A DNA stretch of 64,000 nucleotides, from assembly GCF_041260155.1 (NCBI RefSeq), contig NC_091930.1:38488090-38552089 (forward strand), given 5' to 3'. Position 1 is the stretch's first letter. Each line of letters opens with the position of its first letter. Shown here one piece after another: positions 52,520 to 64,000 of this stretch. This DNA is from Ptychodera flava (taxonomy: Eukaryota > Hemichordata > Enteropneusta > Ptychoderidae). The notes under the pieces were generated by a model that saw only the letters and a list, made by a program, of their open reading frames with translations, was not told the origin of the DNA and did no database searches. The translations under genes and the position numbers were made by a program.

Positions 52520-53160
52520 TTAAAAGCTGCAAGCGGCTTCAAGTGGACCCAAATAATTGCAAACACTGGCAAAAGGTACCAGAATGATAATCAATAATAT
52601 TTGTAAAATCGAGGTCAAAGATCGTTTGGGTCTCTTGAGGATGTTGGCAAGAAAATTAGTTCCCAAATTTATCCATGTATACCAAAAATCAGACCTTTAG
52701 TTCTTTGGTTAGCCCAGATTTAGCTATGTGAATATTTAAGTAGGTTTTTGATGTGATGCCTATATGTAGTTCATCTCATCAAATATAAAGGCATTAGCAT
52801 ATGTGGTAACTGATTCATTAATTTATTGTAAAACCGAGGTCAATGTTGATTAGGGTCACATGATATTTTGGCAAAAAACTACATTCCCGTATTAATCCCT
52901 CTGTACCAAAATCAAACCTCAAATGCTATTGGCTGGCCAAGAATTAGATATGCACATAGTTAATGAGGTACAGGATGTGGCGCCATAAGGTCCCCCAACA
53001 TACCGAATTTGTAGGGTATAGAACTTGTGGTTACTGATTTATAGGCAAATGTGCATATTCTAGGTCAAAGATCATCGAGGTCACACGACAGTTTGTGAAA
53101 AAACCTTTGCTCTTAAATTTATCGATTCCAACTTTTCCCCTCATAGAAACTGGCCTGGTT
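52520..53160. repeat. Three degenerate tandem units of about 230 bp, headed by a small hairpin
   Basis: Anchors are GAGGTCAAAGATC or close forms at about 52612, 52838 and 53070. Each is followed by GGGTC, TTGGCAA/GTGAAAA, a CCCAAATTTATC-like word and a CAAAAATCAGACC-like word. AAGCTGCAAGCGGCTT near 52526 could fold at the head. No gene. Confidence 0.6.
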
Positions 53161-53665
53161 TGGATTAAAACACATCCACTAATACTAGTAATACTAGATT
53201 AGAGCTTCCGTTAACGCTAAATCCTGCGCATTTCACGCATAAGCAGTAGGCAAAGTAAAATGACGTCAGCGTAATCCGATACGCATTGACAAAAACGCAG
53301 TTTCGGTAACAAAGACATGAGCACACCTGGTTTCCCTCCGATGCGTAGTTTATCCATGACTGAGAATTAAATGTTTCCTGATAAAAAATATTCATGAATT
53401 TTGTAACATTTTGTCCTACATCCTGTAAATCACGTCGCATCAATTGTTTCCTACAAGGCTGTACCAATACAAATGTCGCATCAATTGTTTCCTACAAGGC
53501 TGTACCAATAAAATGTAATATGTTCAATACAGTTCGTCATTATTTCAAAAAATAGTCTTTTTTCCGTTGTGCCTGATGCTTACACATGTAGGCCTACACT
53601 TTTGATCAGGGTGGTACGGTAGTTTTTCCAATTGCTGTCTACGGTTTAGTCAGTACTTCCAAGAT

Positions 53666-54000
53666 ATGTCAAAACATAAGACCATCGACAGTTTATTTGC
53701 ACCATCGAAAAAAGTGAAAGTAGAAGAGACGTCAATCAAGCAAACCAGCGAAGGTAGCCAGCCATCGAGCAGCAGTGGTGTGTCAACGTTTCCATGTTTC
53801 CATGGCGACAAAGTGGGCCATAATTGCAGCCGAAGTTTCCGTCTCATCTGTCCCATGTGAACGTGGGTTCTGTACCCAAAACAGGATTAAAACATCGAAA
53901 CGTAGTTGTCTGAGTTAAGATGTGATAAATGATCTGATGGTGATAACCATGGAAGGGCCAAAACTTTGCGAATTTGACTTCAGAGCACCAATGATAGAAT
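53666..54000 (+). mobile_element. Internally deleted hAT transposase remnant
   Basis: The ATG frame opens MSKHKTIDSLFAPSKKVKVE, the typical N-terminus of ZNF862/KIAA1586-type hAT transposases (KxxTIDxFF). After about 45 residues the next recognisable sequence is the C-terminal dimerisation region, in the +1 frame: SVPCERGFCTQNRIKTSKR. After further damage the words ITMEGPKLCEFDF follow. The whole catalytic core (several hundred residues) is missing, so this is an internally deleted copy. The N-terminal frame ends 64 codons in. Its terminal inverted repeats were not identified. Confidence 0.7.
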
Positions 54001-54009
54001 TGAGGCAGC

Positions 54010-57000
54010 AAATTTAGACATCGTCTAAAAGTAGTAGACAGAGAAAGTAACGAAATGAATACCGTTGACAGAGAACAGAACAGAACTGAATTAAAAGGGC
54101 GTAAAACTAACAAACGAAAATACATTGTCACTGCTGATGTTAATTGAACACTTTTTTATTGACTTTTGAACCGGTTTTCGATTTCGCCCATACAGTTACT
54201 TTATAGGAACTTACATGTTGTACGCGTTTTGATACATTTTACGCAAATAAAAAAACATTTGCGTACAGTCTTATGCAGGTTTGAAAATCCTAACGGAAGG
54301 TCTGTAGATGAGCCAAATATTTTGACACCTTTCACGAACGCCTAAGTATTCGGATAAAATTGCTTTTTTCAGCATTTGTAATGGCCCCTTGTCCTATACA
54401 CTGGTCATGTTTGACACCATGTTGCCTATAAATAAGTTGTAAACTACAAAAAAGCTGCTACACTACTACAAAGTGTCGTTTGAGACGCCATGGCAAGTTC
54501 CTTCTCAGTGAGTTCTACTGTAGAGACGGATTTAGATTAGACGCTACAAGACAGTGAACGATACAGAAATTGTATGACATAGAGTAGAACTAAACGTTCA
54601 TGTACGTTGAAACATTGAATATATTGCACCGTGTAGCAGTCGAAAAATCCGAAGTTCGGTCATTTGTTTTCACCTTAATATGACGCAAAAATTTACTTGG
54701 CCGTTACGGCACAAAATCCCCGATGTTTCGCGGCGAGAATTGAGGGACATCGTCGGGGGAGTAAGGGGCCACAGAACTGCAACAAATCGCCGTCAAACTG
54801 TTCAAGTTGGCTTTGGTTATATCAGTTCATTAAGATAAATATACAATCAAATTTGGAACAAACGTGACCAGGCCGAAAATAGATATTTGTCACACCATTC
54901 TATATAGTGGATGCATTTGAGAAAAAATGTCTCCAACGTGAACTGGTGGTATTATCAGAGAAGTGCTTCAGGTGTCCGTTTGTGTTCTTTAAGAAAGTTG
55001 CCACAAGCTTTAGGTGTTAATTGTATGCATTAAACCCCTCTCTACAGAGAAAAAAAATGTTCCTGTTTTTCTCTACCTCCATTACAGTGCAATATTGATG
55101 TTGACTTGATCGAGTTGCTGATATCATGTTAAATAAAGTCATTTCAGCAGTTTAAAACGCATTGATGATACTTTTCGATGTATGAAACTCTTTTGAGTAA
55201 ATTTGGTCACAGTAAAATCTGAACTACGCTCTCTCCACATCTAAAGTTGCAGTGTATTTGCGCATATGCGAAGTGAATTTGATCGGCAGTAAAATGCTCT
55301 ATGGAAGTAACAAAAGATGGTTTCTGCCGAATCACATGAACCTTAACCAGTGATAACTCCTATTCGTCGCAGTCAGAAAAAAATTTATTCACAGACTTGG
55401 GCCAAGTGTTAGTGCAGTGGTACCGCTGGCCATTACTAACCGCAAGAAAACAGGAAGGGTACTTGCAGTTTCTTGCGGCATTTTCTGGTCGCACTGCAGG
55501 GTTGAAAAAAATTACAATGCTTGTGAAAGTAAATATAAAAGAGCGAAGTTCGGGTTTCTCACTGCACCATTGCTCTTATTTCAGTAGCGATAAACTTGAT
55601 CATCATAACTTTTGCTAAATGTTATAGGCCTTGTGGCTTGTAACGCGGACTCACGATGCAATTTAATTAATTTGTTAGGCAAAGAAAAGTCTCAATTTTT
55701 AAATAGCCTAAAATGACTTCAAGTTTATTCAGACTATGTTGTAAGCTAGAGCTAAGGGTGTTATTAATCTAACTTAAGAACCGAACTGTGACTCTTCAGC
55801 TGACCGGTACTGAACCAGTTCTCCGAAATATACTTGCAAAAAATGTTGACTCTCTCTCTTCTTGTTGTTAGTAAAAGCAAGTGGCACTCCCGTTTGCAAA
55901 AAAATTACAATGGAGCTGTTCGACATACAACAGATATCACCTGAGGCTATGTGAAATTCCTACTTCTCCCTGTGGTAAGCACTTATCTAGACGGTATATG
56001 AATTCTTAAAAAAAGGCGTGTCCTTTAAGTTTTAAACTTCGTCCATACAGTGTTCTGATTTTGTCATGCAGCTGACACAACATTTCTGTGATCGTGATTT
56101 CGTCGGCTTCCATATTGCAAGTAGCTTCGATTCTGAATTAGTGGCAAGCCAGTTTGTTAGTGCTATATGTTTTGACTGCTTTCCATAAAATGTTGTTCTA
56201 GTCTGTGATTACATTAAGCGTTTATTTTCCATGCATACGTTTGTACCCGCTTATTGGGCGTTTCTTTTTTGACAACTAAATGTATAGGGTAGATAAACCG
56301 TAAAACACGAAGAGTCGACGTAAGAAGATAAAGCCAGTGAAAAGGTTAACTGTTTATGTGCATCTGCATGAGTGAGAATGGATGATGACCACTTTGCGAA
56401 AAAAAATGACAGTTACTGAATCTTGAGAAGATCAAAAGGGTCCTTGTGAATTTACCTATCCGCGACCTGGCGCTCATTGGCAAAATGATTTGTGTAAACA
56501 GTCGCCGAGACGTTTGAAAAACTGCGTTTCCGAAATGCGGAACCTCATTTTCTCTGGGGCGTTCAGTGGCTGGCTAGTTTAAGTCATACTGTCGCAGAAT
56601 GCAGACACATTAGTTCTTATAATGTCGATTTTCTAATCATAGCAGCCGATAGCAGCAGTGCTGGGAGGCGCGATCCGCCACATCCATTCATCAAATATGG
56701 TAAGTTACGTTGTTGATGTTTAAACCAAATAAGGGAATCAGAGATAATGGTTATTTTCTCATTTGAAGTTCATTTTTTTTCTGGTTTATCTCGCCAAATT
56801 ACCATATATTTCTAAGTTTTCGTCTCTGTGATTTTTGAAGGTATCTGTACAAATTTTCTTGCAGTAATGGTTTAAAATTCAGTATGTTTTGCAACAGTTG
56901 TTGGTATGTAGGTTCTATGTACAGATAATGCATTTATTTAAACCAGATAACGAATGAATTTACAAGGTTCTCACATTTCTCAAAATAACATTTCGCTAGT

Positions 57001-58870
57001 CTCAAACTTTTATATCATTTATTAAATTCTTAAGAGATATCATGTGTCACAAAACTTCTGTGAACCTTCGAATAAAATAATTTCAACTTAATCCGATGTT
57101 TAGTTTCTGATAAGAAATTTTATACTGAAAATAGAAAAAAGTGATAAAAATTAAACTTTCATGGATTCTGCTTTGTATGGCTATTACAATCGATATACAG
57201 TGCAATCAACAATATTTCTTCCAGAGCTTAACCAGTCAAATCTACCCAAGATCAAACTTAGACATAACTGAAACAGATCTTTACTTTTATAACTAAAATT
57301 AGAAAGGATTGTTTAAATTTCATCATCATAAAAACGAAAGAGAAAACATTCAAGCAAAGGAACCTGTATACTTCATTTGAAAGCTGTTGGATTCATATTT
57401 CGGAAAAAGCATGTTGCAAATTGCCCTAAACATGCGAATTTCATAGGAATTTGCGAAAGTCAATATTGTATCCCCTTAGGAACCTACGAATAATTTTTGA
57501 AAAATATTACACCAGCATATTTTGCGAATGTCAGCATTTTGGCATTTAATAATAAGGTCAACCCACAAAACTCTATTGAGACCTACATTACACTCTCAAT
57601 AATGTAAATATACAAATTTCGTGCGTGTGTGAACAATGTCGCTGCCAACGTGTGTGCCAAATATGAAAATAATTAATTATCAACAGAAAAGAGTGAAATA
57701 TCATAAATAAAGATATTTTTCTTAATTCTGCCCTGAACAATCACAAATTCTACACATTTCTAATCATCAGAACATTCAAGGTACCAAAGCTAAGCGGATT
57801 TGAAGAAATATTGTTACAAACATTAGAATAGAAAAATGCATCATTTCTACTTAAGATAGCTTCAAGCTAAAGAATTGTTGACCTAAGCCACTGTTTAAAT
57901 CTTCACCCTCACTTTTACATATATTTTGGAATTATTACGTTAGTTGTAACCAAACCCTGTATCTGACTCAGAGTGAATCTTCGAACCAAATACTGCAGTC
58001 ATACATGCAGTGATTTTCAAGTTTTAAATTAATTAGTGCAGACATACAGACAACTGATGTAAGTTTACCATACTGATGCGTAGTACAATTGACATAGAAA
58101 ATGCCAGCTAATACGTATATCGTAAGTTTAAGCGAATAAAATATGCCATTCTGTATCACCTTTCCTCTTCACTTACACTTCATTTATGATGCACCTTTTA
58201 AGAATCTGTACGCATAACATGTACACGAGTTTCATCGCGCATTGTTGGACTCTGTGCCATACTGTGTGTTTTCTCATTTTCATTATATGAGGATCGCTGA
58301 TATTGAAGAAAATTTTATCACACTTTGTGATCGGTTTGTGAAGCTTTTTAAAACCTAGCTAATTTTGTCGCACTTGTTGCTTTCATAAATCGTTAAAACA
58401 GCATGACAGCTCTAAATAATTAATAACAGCAGGTATGATAATTAAGGGCCAATTACACAGACACTCAGAATGATTGTGTTACATGAATTTGATGTGTTTC
58501 TTGTTTTCTCTGATTAATGTTTGACAGTTGCTGTGTTTACAAAGGTATCATTTTCAAGCACAAGACAAAGTTTTTAGATTTTTTCATATTATACTATGAA
58601 TATCACTGACTTCTTTACAACTACTGATGGTTACATTTTACCAACACAAAAGATATATGGTGAGATTTCAAAACACAAGTATAAATTGAGAAACCCTGTC
58701 GTGAAAATTAAACATTTGGTTCTGTTTGCACCTCAGCTACCAAATACAATTTGAGAAGCTAACTTCTGGTACAACTTGCCAAAGTAATCGCTCAAGTGTG
58801 TGATACTTCCAAATTGTGGTGTTGAAGTACCCAACTTCCCCATCTCTTTAGCCCATTTTGGCATTTTCGA
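54010..58870. other. Long gene-free stretch
   Basis: No open frame with a domain, no tandem array and no clear inverted repeats were seen. A good donor-like AAATATG/GTAAGT at 56699 could mark an untranslated or first exon of a gene, but no matching coding context was found. Confidence 0.4.
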
Positions 58871-58872
58871 CT

Positions 58873-58901
58873 GCATACATACATACATACATACATACAT
58901 G

Positions 58902-58932
<31 letters not shown>

Positions 58933-59288
58933 CATACATACATACATACATACATACATACATACATACATACATAAATACATACATACATACATACATA
59001 CATACATACATACATACATACGTACGTACGTACGTACATACGTACATACATACATACATACATACATACAATACATACATATACATACATACATACATAC
59101 ATACATACATACATACATACATACATACATACATACATACATACATACATACATACATACATACATACATACATACATACATACATACATACATACATAC
59201 ATACAAAAAAACATACATACATACATACATACATACATACATACATACATACATACATACATACATACATACATACATACATACATAC
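58873..59288. repeat. CATA tetranucleotide array (about 415 bp)
   Basis: About 100 CATA units with a small block of CGTA variants (about 59020-59046) and a few single-base interruptions. It gives spurious 120-180 residue frames on both strands. Confidence 0.98.
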
Positions 59289-60170
59289 GACAGTCGTTCA
59301 AACCTACAAGATTAGTTTTATCTATATATACATGTACTTATGGCAACAAAAAGTAAAGGGAACTAAAAGTAAGGAATTCCAATAAAATTTTGCGAGCTTG
59401 TACGTTTTATCAAAAACGTATCCCTAAGGGCAAAAATCTTGAATTTTCTTCGTGTTATGTGCACATTCCTTGTCTTTTGCAATGAATGACTTTAGATATT
59501 TTTGGACATATTTTGTCGGGCAGTTTATGCAATTTTTTACGCCACTGACGTTTGAATTCGAATCATATGTATCAGATTTTATATGTCGATTAATTCCTCA
59601 CTTTAAATGGTACTTAATTAACAATTACGACTCTCGCAGGCTGGTATATACGAGATTTTGATTCCATGCGCGTCATAAAGCACGGATAGCTAGGCGAGTG
59701 CTATATGGAGCGAATTGTATCCAAAGCGGGGATTATTGCCGTTATGGTATAACAACATTAATTGCAGCGTTAATTGCAGCTGTTTCCTAGATGGTTTTAG
59801 CAGCAAGCAGGATCAAAATATTACACGATCAAAGTCGAACTAAAAATTCGATGCTCAGGAACGAGGATTTTTGACGCAAAGGATACATGACACGCGTACT
59901 TCGCAACCGCAGTTGTAGCGACGAAGACGGCAAATAAAGCTGATTTGCCAGAGCACATGCCACATACTATGACTCGGTAATTTTAAGAACTGTTTTCTGA
60001 ATGTTTCCACTGCTCTTGCCATTATCTCAATGTTAATAGCTTAACTTTAAGCTTAAGTTTGTCAGCTTTTTTAAGTTTGCGGCCATCGAGAGCTCTCGTC
60101 CAATCAGAACGATGCATTGCCGTCACTGAAACGCTGATATAATATAACATCTCATGAACTTTATTTGCAG
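59289..60170. other. Intergenic / upstream of the receptor gene
   Basis: No recognised frame. An upstream first exon of the receptor may lie here or further left, but none fits in phase. Confidence 0.35.
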
Positions 60171-63100
60171 ACGAAAACTCGGAATACAGTTGTAGGTTGA
60201 TTTTGCTGGTGGTCTTTCGCACTGTCCTTGCGAATACAATGGCAGACGTATGTGTTGAAGAAGAAACTTCCCGTCGATATGATTCCTGCCTTGATACATC
60301 AACCAACACATCTCGGTGCGATAGGCAATTCCGGTGGCAGTCGAATTTAAATCAATTATCCCACAAACAAGGCTACATATGGAGTTGCAACTGTGACCAA
60401 CGATGTCCATACTTTGGAGACTGTTGCTATGACTACCGAGACGTGTGCCTGAAGGGATCGGACTCTAATCCTGACGACTACACCGACTACACTGAAGAAA
60501 AAGACATAACACCTCTGCATTTTTGTACTCAAGTTTCAGACAGAGCAACAATGGGTTATTGGATGAATCGTAAATGTCCAGAATCGTGGCTAGATGACAC
60601 CATCCGTGAAAAATGTGAAAATGTTACACGGTTAGGTAAGTTAACACTATGGCACTACAAAATATATTGAAGACAATCAATTTTGTCCTCGTTAAGAACA
60701 AGAAGAAAAAGTTATTACCTTCGTTCTGTACGATTTTTTAGACAAGTTCAAGCTGAGATTATTGGCTATATGAGTTTAATCTGCTCCAAAAAGTATGTTG
60801 CGGTAATAGTAATTCAACAGAAAAAACTCGCAAAAAAAATTAAAGGTTCTCTTTAAAATGAAAAATATATCCTTGTTTCTTTTTTTCATATCAATCGTCA
60901 AGTAACTACTTCTTCATATTTACCAATTTGTTTATTTGTGTATTCTCATTGGGAATATAGATGTCGATTTGGTATTGTAAAGATTGTTTAACGTTTGTAG
61001 AATATGTAACGGTGGAACGATCATGTTCGTACAAATCACTAAACAAGCTGACAGGCTCATTATCATATAAAATTTTTTTAACTACTGCGAATATTATATA
61101 AATGTAGGGAAACTGGGAGAAGGGACAAATCATATTGTGCCAGATATTTTTACCTTTTACACTTAAAGACACAATTTTGTACACCATGAAACTCATACGT
61201 GATTACGATGTTTATCACAAGACGAACTGAATCAGAATTGCCTTATGCATTTGCAAACATGAGAAATGTTTTTGGTATCCTGATCAGACGTTTCCGCACG
61301 ACATTTTGTCCATTGATCAAAATCCTTACTGACACTTAGGGCACATCTGGGAGAAAACTTCGTTGTTCCAAACGTGAATAATCACTGACCTCTTTGACCG
61401 ACTACTGTGAATTAAGTATTTCACTACTCATCTCTGAAAAATATTTGCACCATTTTATTAAGCAAACGTTAGCCGTATCCTTTGGTAATGTTAAAGAGGC
61501 AATCTTTCTTAGTGTTACTGTCATATAAAATTGATACAGTAGAAATAGATAGGCTGTGCAAACACCTGACAGAAAACGAGAAATTTCTAAAACTGGATAT
61601 AACCTATTCCAAGTTTCTGAATTGGCTGGATTTTAAAACGCATGGTTGATGTATTAATTGGCCTTTGTGTTTGACCTGTAGATTTCTCCCTAAGAAGTAT
61701 TCCTACGACATGGCCAGCAGGAAATGACGTCTTTGCAAACATTTACTGCGCGCAGTGCAACGGAATCAAACAGGAAGAAGTCATTCTGTGGAACATAACC
61801 ATGGGTCTATACCACCCTTGGGATATCACAAATTCCACCTTTGGTAATGTAATGTTGATTCTGAATGAAAGCCTGAGAATGCTTGAAGGCAATGGCGTAA
61901 GGATCACCATGGAACATAATGATGAGACATATCTGCGTCCATGTGTCTATAATTTGACTGATTCATGCAAACCATCCCTCTACGAAAACCAATCAGAACT
62001 TCAACGGGCTGAGCGTATTTGTAAATCTTACTTTTCCGTTGTTACACTATACGAATACAAATTACCTCCCAATTCGTTCTTCTTCGATCCAACTATTAAG
62101 TCCATAACTTTCTTCAGAAACATCGACTGTGTCATTTGCAATCCTCGAAACTTGCATTGGGTACTTGACTGTGGTAAAAGCGTAAGTGAGTTATCAGACG
62201 GCCGAATATCGCATACATTGAGTCTGTTTTTTAATATTAATGTAGATGGCTATATTTCGGTGTCACTTCGATCTGAGGAAAAGGCTTGGCTGAATAACGA
62301 CTTCTCTCATGATTATCAGTGTAAAGTAGATGAATTGTTCGATCCAAGCCTACAACGTTGTACACACAATCCAACCGTCGATGATAACGATACATCAGCA
62401 AACGATATCGTGATACAAGGCCGCCTTAAGTGTCCGGTACCTTATGAGCAATTCTTGTTAAACAATACTGATTTCCATGTAGATGAAGACACAATTATTT
62501 TCAAAGTAGGGGATGACTTGATACATAGTCAAATATTTGAAATATTGGCGAATGAGTCGATGGCATTCGTGTGTTTTCTTTCAAAGGTATCTTCGCCTAA
62601 GTATGTAACATGGCTTACAGTTTCATGTTCTTCTTTGTCTATTATTTGTCTGGCAGCGCATATGATTATTTACTTTAGAAAATCTGAAAAGCAAAACTTC
62701 CCTGGCAAGTTGATGATCAATATGGTGATTTCGATATTTTGGGCACAGTCGATTTTCCTATCGAGTATGGGTCTCAACGAAATACCAGTGTTCTGTTTCC
62801 CTTTGGCGGTTTTGTTACACTACTCATGGTTGGCCAATTTCTCATGGATGGCAGTGGTCAGTTTTGACATTTATCGAACATTCCGATCGATAAAGAAGTC
62901 CCTGTCTGTAACTCAGAATGTCAAGTGGTTTGTTGGTTACTGTCTTTGCGGTTGGTTGCTGCCCGGCTTGATTGTCTCGGTTTGCATTTTTTTGGATGTA
63001 AGCCAAATTACAAAGTTTCGTGTCGGTTATGCTGAGGATGGTGTATGCTGGATTCGTAGGCGTCTGGCACTCGTTGTGTTTTTCGTTTTCCCTGTTATCG

Positions 63101-63357
63101 CTATTGTTGTGTTCAATACATTTTGTTTTGTCATGGCTGTTTACAACATAACAGTTTCTTCGGTAAGAACCCCAAAAAGTGGATGGAGGAAATATTGCGG
63201 AGTGTTTGCAAAGATTTTCATCATTGCAGGATGTACATGGGTCCTCGCTCTAGTTGAAGCCTTCGTGGAAAATGGAATCCTTAGCATGATATTCAACATT
63301 ACAAACTCTCTGCAGGGAGTGTTTGTATTTCTTGCGTATCATCTGAAAAAGTGCTAG
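60171..63357 (+). CDS. Methuselah/secretin-like 7TM receptor with somatomedin-B-like domain
   Basis: Exon 60171(?)-60635 joins 61682-63357 in phase through GTAAGT and CTGTAG borders. The first ATG in this exon is 60239, giving 690 residues. The open frame extends back through a hydrophobic LILLVVFRTVLANTMA to an acceptor-like TTATTTGCAG at 60170. An upstream exon therefore probably supplies the start and this stretch is the signal peptide. The ectodomain has a somatomedin-B-like CNCDQRCPYFGDCCYDYRDV, then YCAQCNG and NIDCVICN motifs and many N-glycosylation sites. Seven helices follow from about residue 438: TM3 FSWMAVVSFDIYRTF and the CWIRRR/PVIAIVVFN TM5 are methuselah-like. No GPS cleavage motif is visible before TM1 (NESMAFVCFLS). 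The tail after TM7 is only HLKKC. Expected at the cell surface, signalling through G proteins; ligand unknown. Confidence 0.82.
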
Positions 63358-63419
63358 CAAATTAGGGTGCATGGATAATTCACATGAAATTAATATTAAT
63401 CTAAGACTAAATTGAATTA

Positions 63420-63425
63420 AATAAA
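63420..63425 (+). terminator. Polyadenylation signal AATAAA for the receptor
   Basis: The hexamer lies about 63 bases after the TAG. A second AATAAA follows at 63487-63492. Confidence 0.6.
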
Positions 63426-63499
63426 ATTTGAAGATTGTCGTAATTTCTGAGATGAGAACTTTTGTTTATCGTTCATTAAAGCAAACAATAAAAATCATC

Positions 63500-64000
63500 C
63501 CCGAAGAAGAAAAGGAATTTTGGTCATAATGGAGGCGACAAATGTTTGACCCCTCAAACCTTTCTATTCTTCTCTGATTTACAACTTGTGGGGGCTCATT
63601 TTAAAACTCCTAGTGTGACAAAAATTTTAACAACCTCACTTTTTACTCGAAAATTGCGTTTTTCACCATATAATAAACACAAGGATGACGGGAAGTTTGT
63701 TTCTCTAGTTTAAAAATATGCAGGGTAACCCCCGATTTTTATTCTTGATTTTGAAAGAGTATTTTTTGAAAACATTCTTCGAGGGAAAGTTTGAGCAAAC
63801 GTTGAAGTCCTTTACTTTCGAGGCGCATAGTACTTAATATTGAAAATGAGCCAAACATGTGGCATGTGCTTATGATCATGTGAAATTACATGTTATTTTT
63901 GTCCTAGGAATGACACATTAGCATAAACTGCATCGTTTCTTGATTCACACGTTCAAAGTGCAATACATAAGAAACCAAAGTTTTCTCTAGTGCATAACTC
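63500..64000. other. No gene recognised
   Basis: AT-rich sequence downstream of the receptor to the window end. Confidence 0.4.

Noticed and set aside
56660-56705. Donor-like AAATATG/GTAAGT as a possible first exon of the receptor
   Set aside because: The phase it leaves does not give an ATG-started frame into the exon at 60171, and no signal peptide results.
58733-59315. Open frames of 126-181 residues made of MYVC or THIH repeats on both strands
   Set aside because: They are translations of the CATA microsatellite; a unit of 4 bases gives repeating peptides in every frame.
59940-60000. Short ATG...CG/GTAATT stretch as receptor exon 1
   Set aside because: The phase (2) does not match the phase (1) needed at the acceptor at 60170.

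Overview
The window looks like nuclear DNA from an AT-rich, repeat-dense invertebrate, probably a marine invertebrate deuterostome. An acorn worm or similar animal is my best guess, not proven. The evidence is spliced genes with GT/AG introns, a somatomedin-B plus methuselah-like receptor, tRNA-type SINE, LINE, Penelope-like and cut-and-paste transposon remnants, and very many long microsatellites. Most long open frames here are simple-sequence artefacts. Only a handful are real genes.

Genes. (1) Three sepiapterin-reductase-like short-chain dehydrogenase copies lie on the + strand at 2.8-3.6 kb (pseudogene, several frameshifts), 20.55-21.35 kb (intact, 265 aa) and 35.7-36.5 kb (intact, 265 aa). 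All are intronless. Each has lost a different active-site residue of the usual Ser-Tyr-Lys set. (2) A complete eight-exon type-B carboxylesterase/cholinesterase-like gene (38135-43966, +, 596 aa) has a signal peptide, an intact Ser/Glu/His triad and a hydrophobic C-terminus that looks like a GPI-anchor signal. A second possible terminal exon lies just downstream. (3) A two-exon (or more) receptor (about 60171-63357, +) has a somatomedin-B-like module, a long cysteine-rich ectodomain and a methuselah/secretin-like seven-helix region. Its first exon is probably not resolved here. A small secreted cysteine-rich frame at 2085-2279 is possible but weak.

Mobile DNA. 0-8 kb: a TTAA-flanked MITE, short hairpins and a 2.8 kb non-autonomous element with an 8-bp target duplication. 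8-14 kb: microsatellites and MITE fragments. 14-18 kb: broken gag-like fossil sequence plus another TTAA MITE. 18.4-19.8 kb: tandem array, CAGA microsatellite and terminal hairpin, ending just before the second reductase; a 556-bp foldback element sits between that gene's conserved 5' flank and its start codon. 21.4-23.8 kb: a dispersed repeat split by a 1.8 kb inverted-repeat element. 25.2 kb: a second foldback copy. 28.6-29.7 kb: a MITE carrying a 5'-truncated LINE with a 20-bp target duplication. 31.4-34.4 kb: nested tandem arrays. 36.7-37.3 kb: a Penelope-like fossil. 44-54 kb: further hairpin/microsatellite/tandem-array elements, a SINE and an internally deleted hAT transposase remnant. 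54-58.9 kb is mostly featureless and ends in a 416-bp CATA array.

How the parts relate. The reductases are diverging, unevenly decaying duplicates, and one has had its 5' region rebuilt by a transposon. The esterase introns host several of the repeat families seen elsewhere, which gives empty-site references for the insertions. No operon-like organisation is expected or seen.
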